Positions 26,517 through 36,282 of a DNA stretch of 64,000 nt are shown here, one piece after another. The notes below the pieces were generated by a model, which made no database searches, was not told the DNA's origin, and worked only from the letters and a program-made list of their open reading frames with translations. The number at the start of each line of letters is the position of its first letter. The stretch's first letter is position 1. The stretch is from Planctomycetota bacterium (GTDB taxonomy: Bacteria; Planctomycetota; Phycisphaerae; UBA1845). The stretch lies in the NCBI GenBank assembly GCA_030616775.1, contig JAUWWQ010000004.1, forward strand, positions 62,001 through 126,000. Direction: 5' to 3'. The translations under genes were made by a program, and so were the position numbers.

Positions 26517-27290
26517 TCCCCCTTTATTCCCAAAATAACAATGGTGCGACCTGCTACACTATTAGCACACGGCGTACCCGCACACCGACGTCAAACAGCT
26601 CGACGAATCGCACGGTCCATCAAACCTGATTATACCCACTTTAGCCTTGGGTCAACACCCTATCCTGAAATTCGCACTTCGTTCCACAGCGTCAACGGCA
26701 TCAGGTGGCTTGCCCTTTAACTCAAGTAGGCCAAAGTTCAACGAGGCTGTACAGGCAACATGGGACGTCATTGCAGGGCGACCGGCCCCTCAGATTGCCC
26801 AGCTTGCTGATCCGCAGATCCAGATCAGTCGCACCAGGGTGGGATATTATCGCCCATGTCTGGCTGGTCTGCACCTGTGCGACCGGTATTAGTCCTTAGC
26901 GGGCGGGTGTCGTCTCCACGAGAAGGTGGCGTGAATGTGCCTTTATGCATTTGCCTTGCGATTTGTACCGCCGTTAACGTTATCGCTCCGGGGCGGCGCG
27001 TTTATCGGGAGCGGTTGTGATGGACAACTCGAACGTAACCTCGTGTATGTTCTGCGGCGACTGGGTCCGGGGCTGATTTGGCAGGGGAACTTCTTTTTTG
27101 GGGTTCATGTCGGACCGCCGTTCGGCTATACTAAGCGTGTACGCAGCCCTTTCAGCTGGCCTGAGCCCGCCAGCGGGGACGCGCGCGAGGCGGACTAGTG
27201 GTTCCCCCGGTCGACGCGTCGATTCCTTCCTGTGCGAACCGGTGGGATTGGAGCTAACAGAGCTCTGAGTAAAGTACTTTTGGGAGAAAC
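26517..27290. other. Intergenic region upstream of the collagen-like gene
   Basis: About 770 bases without a supported gene. A 17-codon ORF MDNSNVTSCMFCGDWVRG begins at about 27020 with a CxxC; it might be a fragment. TATACT at 27127-27132 with a weak TTCATG 17 bases upstream could be the promoter of the gene at 27291. Confidence 0.4.
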
Positions 27291-28640
27291 ATGATGAAGT
27301 CGCCCAGGCGAATCGGTACGTGTTTGGTGGTTGCGCTGCTTGTCGGCGGGCTGGTGTTCTTCAAAGCTGGTTGCAGCAGCAACAACGACTTCCTCGGCCT
27401 GGAGGACTACCAGCGTGATCTGTTGTTTGGCGGTTTGGCGCTCGCGCTGCTCCAGCAGGCTAACGGAGGTGGCGACGGCGAGGAGCCCCCCGGACAACCA
27501 ATCCCCGGCCCGGAAGGGCCTGAAGGAGCCCAGGGTCTGCCCGGCGCAGAGGGCCCGGAGGGGCCAGAAGGTCCAATCGGTCCGGCAGGGGAGCAAGGCT
27601 CCGCAGGACCTGAAGGTCCAGCAGGCCTGCAGGGTGAGCCCGGCTCGATGGGGCTCTCATGCTGGGATATTGACGGGGACGGCATCGGTGACCCGGAAGA
27701 AGACGTAAACGGCGATGGGGACTTCGATGCGTTGGACTGCCAGGGCGAGCAAGGCCCCTCCGGGGGCGGCTCCCAGGGACCGAAGGGAGATCCGGGAGAT
27801 CCGGGAGATCCGGGAGAGCCCGGACCTGAGTTCTTCGACCAGTTCATCGACGACTTCTTTACCTACGATGGTCATCTGCACCCTGACCTCCCCATCTACA
27901 ATGACAATCTCGTCTCCATCGACGAACCCGCCCTGGGAAGTTCGGAGGGCACCGAAGGTGATGCCGGGGCCATCGGGTTTCGCTTCGCCATTCCTCAGAT
28001 CTACGACGAGAGCAACGACGTGACCATGCGTCTGTTCTTCTACCGCACCTGTGAGCGGTTGCCAGAAGAGTGCCTGGTGTTCTGGATATATGCCCTGCGG
28101 CTGCGCGCAGGCCACGGCATTATGCCCTACGGCGACATCCTGCCCGACCCCGACAATAGGCTTTGGATCAGACCCGATGCCGACTGGAAGACCACGCCGC
28201 AGAGGCGCGTCGCGGAGGCGCTGCTCGGGGATAATGGGGACGAGGGGCTGTTCCTCGTCGTCGATCTTCCGATCAACTCGTCAGAAGGCCTCAACGATAC
28301 GGAGGCTCTGGCTGTAGGCGATATGCTGGCGTTTGAGATCCGGACCGCAAGCAAGCCGGACCTTAGCCCCTGGGAGGATGGCTGCCGGTATCAATTGCTC
28401 GGCGTCGAGTTCTTCGAGTCCGACCCGGATACGGCCCTGCTAAGCGGCGCGACGATCTTGACCGAAGCACCACCTGCCGATTTCTGTGCTGAGTGCACGA
28501 CCAACGCCGATTGCGAGGACGGCGATCTCTGCACGGAAGATATCTGTGAGGCTTTCGTGTGCTTTAACGACCCGGTCCTGTGCCCCCCAGATTCGTTTTG
28601 CGATCCGGCCACTGGTGAGTGCGTGTATGACCTGCCCTAG
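27291..28640 (+). CDS. Collagen-like triple-helix repeat lipoprotein with cysteine-rich C-terminus
   Basis: 449 residues. The N-terminus has a basic leader and a hydrophobic core ending FFKAGC, a lipobox-like site. After a linker come about 25 Gly-X-Y triplets ([20 protein letters not shown] and later blocks), interrupted by [19 protein letters not shown], a calcium-loop segment, and resuming as [21 protein letters not shown] central globular region of about 200 residues is unrecognised. The last 50 residues hold eleven cysteines ([30 protein letters not shown]), like the cysteine-rich units of the giant proteins at the left of the window. Surface fibre or stalk function is likely. A rho-independent terminator lies about 110 bases downstream. 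Confidence 0.85.
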   Translation: MMKSPRRIGTCLVVALLVGGLVFFKAGCSSNNDFLGLEDYQRDLLFGGLALALLQQANGGGDGEEPPGQPIPGPEGPEGAQGLPGAEGPEGPEGPIGPAGEQGSAGPEGPAGLQGEPGSMGLSCWDIDGDGIGDPEEDVNGDGDFDALDCQGEQGPSGGGSQGPKGDPGDPGDPGEPGPEFFDQFIDDFFTYDGHLHPDLPIYNDNLVSIDEPALGSSEGTEGDAGAIGFRFAIPQIYDESNDVTMRLFFYRTCERLPEECLVFWIYALRLRAGHGIMPYGDILPDPDNRLWIRPDADWKTTPQRRVAEALLGDNGDEGLFLVVDLPINSSEGLNDTEALAVGDMLAFEIRTASKPDLSPWEDGCRYQLLGVEFFESDPDTALLSGATILTEAPPADFCAECTTNADCEDGDLCTEDICEAFVCFNDPVLCPPDSFCDPATGECVYDLP

Positions 28641-28748
28641 CAAGGCGACTGAGGCACCTGCAGGGGCTGAAGCAGCTCGGTTTGAGCCCGACGGATCATA
28701 GTAATCGCGCTGCTCGCTAAAGGAACAGCGACCAGCACCCAGGTTTGC

Positions 28749-28791
28749 GCGGCCTGCCTCTTCTTGTGTAAGAGGCGGGCCGCTCTGTTTC
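28749..28791 (+). terminator. Rho-independent terminator after the collagen-like gene
   Basis: GCGGCCTGCCTCTT (28749-28762) pairs with AAGAGGCGGGCCGC (28770-28783) with one G-U pair, around a seven-base loop, and is followed by TCTGTTTC. This is the clearest terminator in the window. Confidence 0.8.
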
Positions 28792-28797
28792 TCCTCC

Positions 28798-28875
28798 GCC
28801 ATCGACATAAGCACGGGCACCAGCGCCGACTGCAACGAGAACGGCGTCCCCGATATGTGCGACATCCGGGACGGT
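28798..28875 (+). pseudogene. Fragment of a DCNxNGVPD-repeat protein
   Basis: Reading from 28801, the frame gives IDISTGTSADCNENGVPDMC, then DIRDG. This is the calcium-loop repeat (DCNxNGVPDxCDI with SGTS linkers) common in planctomycete exported proteins. It has no start and is cut at about 28875, where a kinase-TPR remnant begins in another frame. Only one repeat unit remains. Confidence 0.65.
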
Positions 28876-29294
28876 CCGAGCCGCTCTTCCGCGAGGCGCT
28901 GGCCATGCAGCGCAAGCTGATGGGCAACGATCACCCACATGTCGCCGTCAGTTTGGCTAACTTGGGGGCGCTGCTCCGCGACAAACATGACTACGACGCG
29001 AGCGAGGCGGTGTTCCACGACGCAGTTGCCATGAATCGCAAGATCCGCGGCGAGGAGCATTGGCATACCGCCAACTCGCGCAGCCATCTCGGCGAATGCC
29101 TCACTAAGATGGGGCGATATGAAGAGGCGGAAAAGGAACTACTCGAAGCCCAACGCATTCTGAATACCACCCTCGGCAAGGACCACAAGCGAACCATCAA
29201 AGCTGTCGAACGCCTCGTTGCCCTCTACGACGCCTGGGGCAAGCCGGACAAGGCGGCCGAGTACCGCGCGATGCTTGAGAATGGCGAATGGTGA
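28872..29294 (+). pseudogene. C-terminal TPR remnant of a Ser/Thr kinase-TPR gene
   Basis: From SEPLFREALAMQRKLMG the frame carries tetratricopeptide repeats of the kinase-TPR type: DHPHVAVSLANLGALLRD, EEHWHTANSRSHLGECL and KDHKRTIKAVERLVALYDAW, ending KAAEYRAML. This ending (repeats, then AAEYRA) is what closes planctomycete kinase-TPR proteins. The frame can be read back to an ATG at 28764, but the residues before 28872 are unrelated and cross the terminator, so that start is not credible. The kinase N-terminus at 25502 is on the same strand, so both are probably ends of one old gene. Confidence 0.7.
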
Positions 29295-29297
29295 ATG

Positions 29298-29326
29298 TTG
29301 AATATCGAGCGTGCAACGGGTATGAT
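29298..29326 (+). promoter_or_regulatory. Sigma-70-type promoter of the second pseudopilin gene
   Basis: TTGAAT (29298-29303), a 17-base spacer and TATGAT (29321-29326) lie 40 bases upstream of ATG 29366. Four and five bases match consensus. Confidence 0.6.
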
Positions 29327-29365
29327 TAGTGAAGCGTATGGCGCGACCGATGGAGGCATATCATC

Positions 29366-30505
29366 ATGGCGATTCAAACACCCGGAGACGATCGATGCGA
29401 ACGGCGCGCGCGAACGGCGTTTACCCTGATTGAGCTGCTGGTTGTCATCGCGATTATCGCACTGCTAATCGCGATTCTGCTTCCGTCGTTGGAGGCTGCC
29501 CGGCGGCAATCGAAACAATCCGCCTGCCTGTCGCACATAAAGAACATCGCGACCAGCAGCCGGGTGTATGAGGCCGACGACCCCAACGGTTGGGGTATTC
29601 CCGTGCACCCGCTGCAGTACCGCCAGTGTCCCGGTCAGTACGAAGGCGAGATGTGCAACGATCCGGTCATGGTTGGTGCATATGAGTGGGGCGGCAAGAG
29701 CGGAATCGGGCAGGATGATTTCGTGACCGGCTCCCCGGGAGACCCGATCAACAGCAAGTACGGCACGTTGGCCGGTTTCGGTCCATCTACCCGACCGATG
29801 AACGACATCCTGTACCCTGGCGGGTTCAAAGACAACGCCAACCCGATTTTTGACCGGTTCGGGGCCACCCTCGACGCCAAGTTGGAACTTGACCTGTTCA
29901 AATGCCCGGCGGACGATGGGCCACCGCGTGGGGCCCATTGCGCAGATTGGGTCAAGTACAGTGAGCGTTCGTCGTACGACCACTTTGGCAACAGCTATTG
30001 CGCGAACGTTTTCATGATCGCCAACGGCGGCGGCGGTGAGATGCGCACCAACTCGCCATATCTGCGGCCCACATCACGTGTGCCCACGCCGGCACGGACA
30101 CTCTACTACGAAGAGAACATTGGGCGATGGGCCTGGTCGTGCTGGAGAGAACAGTGCGATTTCATTACGGGTATCGATCCCGGCCCGACCAAGGTGGTCC
30201 ACGGCTGGCACGGCAAGGACTGGACCTTCAACCGTGCCTTCGTCGACGCCCATGCCGAGCCTCAGAAAATCTACTTTGAAGGCACCGAGGACGCCAACGG
30301 CTATGCATTGCACTACCGTTGCGAGGACGGGGTCTTTGAGAATCAGGATTGCCAGAGTCATGGCTACCGCTGCGTTATGGTTCGCGGCGACGGCTGGCAG
30401 AAGGACACACTTCCCGCTCCGGACATACCCACCGGGCTCTGGTGGAGTGGCCAATGGGGGCGACCGTCGTACGAAGCCTGCGTGCAGAACAATTCCCCGG
30501 ATTAG
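29366..30505 (+). CDS. Pseudopilin-like protein with prepilin cleavage site
   Basis: 379 residues. GGAGG lies nine bases before the ATG. After a charged leader comes ARTAFTLIELLVVIAIIALL, the type IV prepilin cleavage/methylation signal with Glu at +5, then LPSLEAARRQSKQSACLSHI, the usual helix. The rest is a large domain with several Cys, Trp and Gly residues. It includes FVDAHAEPQKIYF near residue 293 in place of the H-X9-DG motif. Typical of the expanded planctomycete family of pseudopilin-like proteins. It is monocistronic, with its own promoter; an unrelated hydrolase follows on the opposite strand. Confidence 0.9.
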   Translation: MAIQTPGDDRCERRARTAFTLIELLVVIAIIALLIAILLPSLEAARRQSKQSACLSHIKNIATSSRVYEADDPNGWGIPVHPLQYRQCPGQYEGEMCNDPVMVGAYEWGGKSGIGQDDFVTGSPGDPINSKYGTLAGFGPSTRPMNDILYPGGFKDNANPIFDRFGATLDAKLELDLFKCPADDGPPRGAHCADWVKYSERSSYDHFGNSYCANVFMIANGGGGEMRTNSPYLRPTSRVPTPARTLYYEENIGRWAWSCWREQCDFITGIDPGPTKVVHGWHGKDWTFNRAFVDAHAEPQKIYFEGTEDANGYALHYRCEDGVFENQDCQSHGYRCVMVRGDGWQKDTLPAPDIPTGLWWSGQWGRPSYEACVQNNSPD

Positions 30506-30654
30506 TCGGTCGGACAAGCCGGTGAGTGCGCCATCAACCCCTATGGGGAAAAGCGAAGGATGAATGGCGAATAGCGACCGGTCGAGGGTAATGCGAGGGT
30601 ACTGCTCCGCGTCGGTGATTCGCGCCCTCTGAATTCGCCATTCGCTATTACCGT

Positions 30655-31422
30655 TCACACCTCCAGCAGTTCGGAAGCATCGTAGCGCGAGGCGTGGTGG
30701 ACGGGGTAGTCGCGGCCAACGGCCTTGTGCTGTGCACCAATCGCAAGCTCGGGAGTGTTATTGTTTTCGCTTAGATGGGCAACGGCGATCCAATGCGGAC
30801 GGCAGCGCCCACACGCGCGAAGCAGGCCGGCGGAATCGTCGTTGGAGAGATGCCCGCCGGGGCCTTTGATACGGGCTTTGAGGCTGGGCGGATACGTTCC
30901 TGCTGCCAGCATCGCCGGGTCATAGTTGCATTCGAGATAGGCCGCGTTGACCGATTCGAGAATGCCTCGCAGGCCCCGAAAGGGATGACCCAGGTCGGTC
31001 AGAATGCCAAGACGTCTGCCCTCACATTCTACAACGAACGCAATCCCGTCGGTCGCGTCATGTGCGGTGCGGACCGTGTGGACCACCACATCTGAAAACA
31101 TGAGGCAGTCACCTGAGCGGAAGTATCGCACGTCGCTGAGCTTTCCCAGATCGCACCACATGGCCGCCGTCGCATGGCTCCGACTGGTGATGTAGATGGG
31201 CAGGCCGAACTTGCGCTGGTAGATCCCGGCACATCGCACGTGATCGCTGTGGTAATGGGATATGATGACCGCGTGCACATCACGGATGTCCCGGTGGTGG
31301 ACGGTCATCCGGCGCTCGGCCATCCGGCCGCTGATGCCGGCGTCGAACAAAAGGCGCACGCCGTTGGCTTCGATGTAAATCGCATTCCCATTGGAGCCGG
31401 ACTGAAGCGAGAATGTCAACAT
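30655..31422 (-). CDS. MBL-fold metallohydrolase of the WalJ/YycJ type
   Basis: 255 residues. It starts MLTFSLQSGSNGNAIYIE, as in WalJ (YycJ/VicX) proteins. SHYHSDHV at residues 55-62 is the HxHxDH metal motif (His56, His58, Asp60, His61). GHLSNDDSAGLLR and AHLSENNNTPELA match the conserved C-terminal motifs of this subfamily. In Firmicutes the protein is linked to cell-wall two-component control, and exonuclease activity has been reported for this family; neither is shown here. Its neighbours are unrelated. TACAAT lies 12 bases before the start codon, so the message may have a very short leader. Confidence 0.9.
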   Translation of the reverse strand: MLTFSLQSGSNGNAIYIEANGVRLLFDAGISGRMAERRMTVHHRDIRDVHAVIISHYHSDHVRCAGIYQRKFGLPIYITSRSHATAAMWCDLGKLSDVRYFRSGDCLMFSDVVVHTVRTAHDATDGIAFVVECEGRRLGILTDLGHPFRGLRGILESVNAAYLECNYDPAMLAAGTYPPSLKARIKGPGGHLSNDDSAGLLRACGRCRPHWIAVAHLSENNNTPELAIGAQHKAVGRDYPVHHASRYDASELLEV

Positions 31423-31510
31423 ATCCGAATTGTAGCGGAATCCCTTGCTTGATGCTTCCCCTTAAGGTTGCGATAGCCCAAGCTGCACGGGCGGGTTAGG
31501 ATGCTGGGGA

Positions 31511-33166
31511 ATGAAACCGGTTCCAGGCAACGGTGCTGTGGCGTTGGAGGCCCGGGGGCGGGGCTGGCTCGGATGGGCCGGGCTGGTGGCCGCCTGCGGG
31601 GTGCTGATCGCGTTTCGCCTTCATGCCTTCGATCTCCCGTTGGAAAACGACGAGTGCAACTACGCCTATATCGGGGCGCGCCTGCTGGCCGGCGACCGGC
31701 TTTACATCGACGTGTGGGACCATCAACCCTTCGGCGTCTTCGTGTTGTTTGCCGACGTGATCGCTATTTTCGGCGATGCTCCGGAAGTATTCCGTTGGAT
31801 GACGACCGTGTTCTCGTTGGCTTCACTGGGCCTTGTGTTCGCGATTCTGCGTCGTGTCTCCAGCCAGGGCGCGGCAGTGGCGGGGGCATTGCTGTTTGCA
31901 GTAGTGTCGTCTGATCCAGGGACCGCCGGGGAGGGATGCAACCGTGAAATCTACATGAGCACCTTGATTCTGGGTGCGTGGTATTTCGCCTTACGATGCA
32001 AGGGCCGACCAGGTTGGCCGGTTGTTGCGTCCGGTGCCGCATTGGGCCTGGCATCGACGATCAAGACCATCGTTGCCGTTCATTGGCTTGCTCTGGCTGT
32101 GTGGGTCGCCATCAGCGTTTGGACCGGCGCGGACGCCAACCGCCGCGTTCGATCCGTCGCAACTTCACTTGCCCTGTTCGCTGCCGCTCCCTTGGCACTG
32201 TGGTTCGCCGTGTTTGCCTACTTTGGCGCAACCGATCGGTGGAGCGAGTTCATCGACGCGGTGTTTCTGTTCAATTTGAGTTACAGCGGCAGTTCGGAGA
32301 GCTTCCTACTGCGTTTCGTCCGGTTCTTTGCCCCGGTCAAACATCCGTTTATCTTCGACAGCGCGCTTCCGCTGTGGATTGGTGGAATCGGTGCCACCAC
32401 CTGGTTGTGCATCTATGCCATCGTTCGACGAAATCGAAACGCACTGGCGGCTTTGTTGCTAGTTGCCGGCGGCTACGTCGCCGTCTGTCTACCGGCGCGG
32501 TTCTGGCCGCACTACTACTATATGCTCGTGCCCGCGCTTGCCATCGCGGTGTCGGCGGCCGTAGGACAGCTTGTTGCGTGGCTCCGCAGTTCCGCGCTGC
32601 TCGGATCGTCATGGTTGCGAACAGCTTCACCGGTGTTGTTTGCCGTTCTCCCGATCGCCTCGTTCATTACCGAGTACCGCAGCTATCTGAGCCAGCCGCC
32701 GTTCGGCATTACGATCACGCGTTATAACTCGCGTGACTTCTGGGGCAGAGCACAAGGTGAAAACGTCCGCCGCGTGACCAATCTCGATGACGAGATCTTC
32801 GTCTTCGGCAATGACGCCGAGATTTATTATTATGCCCGGCGGAAGTGCGCCTCACGCTTTACGATGATCACCGGTTTGCAATCCGGCTACGCAGGAGTGG
32901 ATCAGCGTCGCGCGACACTGTTGGCCGAACTGGAACAGCGTCCTCCCCGGCTGATACTCGTGCTGTTCGACGAAAGGGATCCGTGGGATGAGTGGAAAGC
33001 GTTCTTGCGCAAGCATTACGACGAACCGATCGGTTGGGATTTCCACGACCGCACTCGGAAGCCCATCATGTTCGTCTTAGCTCGTAAGGACCGACCGGTC
33101 GAGCCGATCAACTGGGACTGGGACCGCTCCGAGGTCGGCGGCTGGCTCTTGGGGGAGAGACGATAG
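31511..33166 (+). CDS. GT-C family membrane glycosyltransferase (ArnT/RgtA-like)
   Basis: 551 residues with about 11 membrane helices. FDLPLENDECNYAYIGARLL just after the first helix holds the acidic pair (Asp-Glu) that binds metal or the lipid-linked donor in GT39/GT83 enzymes. EGCNREIYMSTLI is the second conserved loop. A soluble C-terminal domain begins at about residue 410 (FVFGNDAEIYYYARR). Such enzymes transfer a sugar from a polyprenyl carrier outside the membrane. It begins a run of plus-strand genes; birA starts 45 bases after its stop. The acceptor is unknown. Confidence 0.85.
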   Translation: MKPVPGNGAVALEARGRGWLGWAGLVAACGVLIAFRLHAFDLPLENDECNYAYIGARLLAGDRLYIDVWDHQPFGVFVLFADVIAIFGDAPEVFRWMTTVFSLASLGLVFAILRRVSSQGAAVAGALLFAVVSSDPGTAGEGCNREIYMSTLILGAWYFALRCKGRPGWPVVASGAALGLASTIKTIVAVHWLALAVWVAISVWTGADANRRVRSVATSLALFAAAPLALWFAVFAYFGATDRWSEFIDAVFLFNLSYSGSSESFLLRFVRFFAPVKHPFIFDSALPLWIGGIGATTWLCIYAIVRRNRNALAALLLVAGGYVAVCLPARFWPHYYYMLVPALAIAVSAAVGQLVAWLRSSALLGSSWLRTASPVLFAVLPIASFITEYRSYLSQPPFGITITRYNSRDFWGRAQGENVRRVTNLDDEIFVFGNDAEIYYYARRKCASRFTMITGLQSGYAGVDQRRATLLAELEQRPPRLILVLFDERDPWDEWKAFLRKHYDEPIGWDFHDRTRKPIMFVLARKDRPVEPINWDWDRSEVGGWLLGERR

Positions 33167-33211
33167 CCGTGTTCTTGTCGCATTCGGCTACAATGGTATG
33201 CTACATGGGCC

Positions 33212-34135
33212 ATGACAGTGGGTGCCCTCCGAATCGATCGCATTGGGGCCGAGCTTCGCACGAAGCGAATCGGCAGGCACATCGAGTATCTCGAATCCAC
33301 GAGCAGCACGAACGACGACGCCTGGAGGTATGTCGAGGCTGACGACGCCGACGGATTGGTGATCTTCGCCGAATATCAGTCCGCCGGGCGCGGGCGCTCG
33401 GGACGGACATGGCACTCACCACGCGGGGCCAGTCTGCTGTGCAGCGCTTTGCTGATCGATGAGCGCGCCGAACTGACCGGTGGTGAGCTCGGTTTAGTCG
33501 CTGCCGTTGCCACCCGGGATGCAATCGTCGCCTGCACCGACGTGGTTCCGGTGATCAAGTGGCCCAACGATCTACTGGTCTCGGGCCGGAAACTGGGTGG
33601 CATTTTGACCGAATCGCGTTTGCGGCACGACGGGATTCGCGCGTATGTGGTCGGGATCGGAATCAACTGCCTGCAACAGCACGGGCATCTGGTGTCGGCG
33701 TTGGGCGACTCGGCCACGTCACTGGAGCTTGAAAGCGCTTACCCGGTCGACCGAACAGCTCTGGCGACCTCCCTGCTTACAGAGCTTGATCGCTGGCTTG
33801 GTGAGCCACGCACGTGGGATGACGCGTATCTTCGGCGTGAGTGGCTCGCTCGGGCTGAGCCGATGGGGAGGCACGTATGCTTACAGCATGCGGGGCAGGT
33901 ATTTAGCGGGCTTATGATTGACCTTGATCCTAGCACCGCACTGGTGGTTCAGCTCGACGAGGGCGGGATTCGGGCGTTCGACGCCGGCACAACCATGATC
34001 ATAACAACCGAGGTTAAAAGCGAGCGCTATTCGACGGGAGGGCAGGTTCGCTCACCCGCAAACCATAATGGGGCAGGAGGCCCTGAGCATGTCACAACCG
34101 ACTCGCGGACGCGGCGCGACCAGGCGATCCGTTGA
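33212..34135 (+). CDS. birA: Biotin--[acetyl-CoA-carboxylase] ligase
   Basis: 307 residues. No N-terminal DNA-binding domain, so it is the monofunctional form. AEYQSAGRGRSGRTWHSP (about residues 53-70) is the biotin/ATP-binding loop, and IKWPNDLLVSGRKLGGIL (about 115-132) is the catalytic motif with the conserved Lys and Asp. GIGIN follows. It makes biotinyl-AMP and attaches biotin to carboxylase carrier proteins in the cytoplasm. A short promoter-like pair (TTGTCG, 16 bases, TATGCT at 33197) precedes it, overlapping nothing. The last 40 residues are unusual and overlap the next gene, which may mean that the true end of the domain is earlier. Confidence 0.92.
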   Translation: MTVGALRIDRIGAELRTKRIGRHIEYLESTSSTNDDAWRYVEADDADGLVIFAEYQSAGRGRSGRTWHSPRGASLLCSALLIDERAELTGGELGLVAAVATRDAIVACTDVVPVIKWPNDLLVSGRKLGGILTESRLRHDGIRAYVVGIGINCLQQHGHLVSALGDSATSLELESAYPVDRTALATSLLTELDRWLGEPRTWDDAYLRREWLARAEPMGRHVCLQHAGQVFSGLMIDLDPSTALVVQLDEGGIRAFDAGTTMIITTEVKSERYSTGGQVRSPANHNGAGGPEHVTTDSRTRRDQAIR

Positions 34136-35660
34136 AGTCCGCCGATCCGGCGGCCCTTCGATGCACCGGCGTGTTCGCGCCGCTACTGCGATCGACAGCG
34201 ACACGGTCGCGATTGAGCGTCGGACGAGTCCCTCATGCAGTGACTCCGTGCAACGGCCGGTTCGCAAGGTCGGTCCGGCCGCTTGTGCATCCATACTGCT
34301 CGGCGCGACAACGGCCATGGTGATCGCCGGTCTCGCCGCTCGGTATCATGAGGTGTTTGGCGAGCGCGGTCTGTCGAGTATGGCCACCACGCACACGGTG
34401 GTTGGAGCCACGCTGATGACATTGGCTATCGGCGTGCGCGTCCCCCAGCGGTTCGCCCTTTGGGTGTGCGCCGCAGCATGGCGACGGTTTCTCTCGCTGG
34501 GTCGGCCATCGGACGTTTCGAGCATGATATTGAACCCGGGCGGGTCCGATCGGCCGCTACACTGGGTGGTTTTGTCCGTGATCGCTCTCGCTGCGGGAAT
34601 TGTAACCGCGTTGCTTCCGATCAACGTGCGGCTTGGCGGGGCGGTCTACGATTGGATGTATGCCCACTTCCTCTGGTCGATCGGGTCGCTCGCGGTTCTC
34701 CAGGTGGCGATCCTGTTTCTGACGGGGCTGTTGCCGCTGACGGTTCTGGGGCTTGCGGTGTCATGCGTCCACCGTTTGAGTTGTCCTTACGGGCGGTGGG
34801 ACACTAAGGCGACAGCCTGGTTATTGACCGGGGCGGCCGTAGGTACGTTAGTCTCGACCTGGACCACTGGGGCCGGCGTTTCCGGGGACTTGATGTTGAT
34901 AGCCGCGGCGCTTCCGGCACTGGTCGTGTCGCTGGTATCCGCGGCCTCGAGTGCCCCACGGGACGATGGCCCGCACGATCCCACACAGACGGAGGCGATA
35001 CCGCTTCCGATATCGAGCGACCGCTGGCCCACGCTGTTGCGTGCCAGCATCGTGGCAGTCGGTGGAGGAGGCGCCTGGGCCGTGATCGTTTGGGCCGGTT
35101 TCTTCGCCGAGTCCAAGGGACACGTCGGTCCGTTCGTGTCCGCAATGCTGGTCGCGATGGGCATCGGTGTTCTGGCAGGTTGCCGGCCCAAACATCGCGG
35201 GCTCCGATCCATCGGCGGTTTCGGGGTCGCCTGCGCAGCAGCCGGAATCCTGGTTGCGGTCTCGACGGTCGCACTGGCCGGGGCGCTGCCCATTGGCCTC
35301 GGCGGCGCCATCTTGCCGGCATGCCTCGCCGTGATGACTATTGGATTGGCGACGGCTTACGGGCGGCAAACCCTATTGGACCGGGCCGCCAGCCGATCGT
35401 ATGCTGGTGCCACAATCTTGACACGAATACTCGTCTGTGCGGTGTTTGTGATCTGGGTGGCCGCGCCGGTTGCGGAGCGGCTGACAGGAAGGCCGGCCAC
35501 CTTGTTGATATTGGCTCTGTCACTGCTTGCCCTGGGCGGTACGCTCATCATCCATGACCCCAGCCGTTCACCGCGGACGCAGCGAGCCCGCCTATGTGCC
35601 GTTTTCGGTCCGATCGCTGCGATGATCACCCTGGCGTGGCTTGCCCCTGATCTGTGGTAG
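34089..35660 (+). CDS. Polytopic membrane protein of unknown function
   Basis: About 523 residues from ATG at 34089, which has AGGAGG eight bases upstream; the ATG at 34068 lacks this. An N-terminal cytoplasmic stretch of about 60 residues is basic and Ser/Arg rich. Then there are about 12 to 13 hydrophobic segments (for example LHWVVLSVIALAAGIVTALL, GSLAVLQVAILFLTGLLPL). LLPINVRLGGAVYDWMYA and FFAESKGHVGP resemble elements of the large membrane domain seen in some spermidine-synthase-like fusions, but the match is weak. It overlaps the 3' end of birA by 47 bases. I cannot assign a function. Confidence 0.7.
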   Translation: MSQPTRGRGATRRSVEVRRSGGPSMHRRVRAATAIDSDTVAIERRTSPSCSDSVQRPVRKVGPAACASILLGATTAMVIAGLAARYHEVFGERGLSSMATTHTVVGATLMTLAIGVRVPQRFALWVCAAAWRRFLSLGRPSDVSSMILNPGGSDRPLHWVVLSVIALAAGIVTALLPINVRLGGAVYDWMYAHFLWSIGSLAVLQVAILFLTGLLPLTVLGLAVSCVHRLSCPYGRWDTKATAWLLTGAAVGTLVSTWTTGAGVSGDLMLIAAALPALVVSLVSAASSAPRDDGPHDPTQTEAIPLPISSDRWPTLLRASIVAVGGGGAWAVIVWAGFFAESKGHVGPFVSAMLVAMGIGVLAGCRPKHRGLRSIGGFGVACAAAGILVAVSTVALAGALPIGLGGAILPACLAVMTIGLATAYGRQTLLDRAASRSYAGATILTRILVCAVFVIWVAAPVAERLTGRPATLLILALSLLALGGTLIIHDPSRSPRTQRARLCAVFGPIAAMITLAWLAPDLW

Positions 35661-35842
35661 CGAAGACCACTTTCGAACCCGTCCTCGTCTTTTTTCGGGA
35701 TGGCCCGCAAAAGCACACCCGACCGCTGCGGATTACAGATTGAGTCGGCAAACAGCCGATCCATAATGCCGGGCAAGGCGTGCCCGACAACACAGGACCT
35801 CTGTGCTGGCTTTCTGAGACTACTCGATACAAGGAGATAAAC

Positions 35843-36136
35843 ATGGGCAGGCGATATCAGTATCAAAATCACCGGTGGCTATTGGGGGTGTTCGGGTTCT
35901 TCGTACTGCTGACCTGCATCCGGGTATGGGTCGGTCCGGCGGCGATCCTTGAGCAGGCCCAGGCTCAGATCCCCGACAGCGGGAAGCAGCGAAAACTGCT
36001 AGTGGAGGAGGCCCGCCGGACCAACCAGCTCCTGACGGAGATCAAGCTACTCCTTGAGACCTGCACATTTAATGTGCGGATTCAAGGTGCCGATAACCAA
36101 GCGGGTATACCCGCAAAACATCCCCGCGGCGAGTGA
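35843..36136 (+). CDS. Small membrane-anchored protein upstream of the secretin
   Basis: 97 residues from ATG at 35843 with AAGGAGAT upstream. A single transmembrane helix (WLLGVFGFFVLLTCIRVWV) is followed by a soluble part with a short coiled-coil-like segment (SGKQRKLLVEEARRTNQLL) and one Cys. The last 25 residues are Gly/Asn/Pro rich. It lies 147 bases before the secretin gene on the same strand, so it might be part of the same unit, perhaps as a pilotin-like or inner-membrane component, but no family is recognised. Confidence 0.6.
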   Translation: MGRRYQYQNHRWLLGVFGFFVLLTCIRVWVGPAAILEQAQAQIPDSGKQRKLLVEEARRTNQLLTEIKLLLETCTFNVRIQGADNQAGIPAKHPRGE

Positions 36137-36282
36137 CTACCGGGCCATGACCTACTGTGGGGCATCGCGGCAGCCGCCACCGTCGGGCTCCGGTTTGGCT
36201 GTCCGGACGATTGCCGGTGGAACTGAGCCGTACCTCGGCAGACGTATTGGCGGGTGCAAGTTCCCGAGGACCAGGCTGCAAG

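Noticed and set aside
28764-28871. ATG at 28764 as the start of an intact TPR gene
   Set aside because: It lies in the terminator stem, and the first 36 codons are unrelated to TPR sequence.
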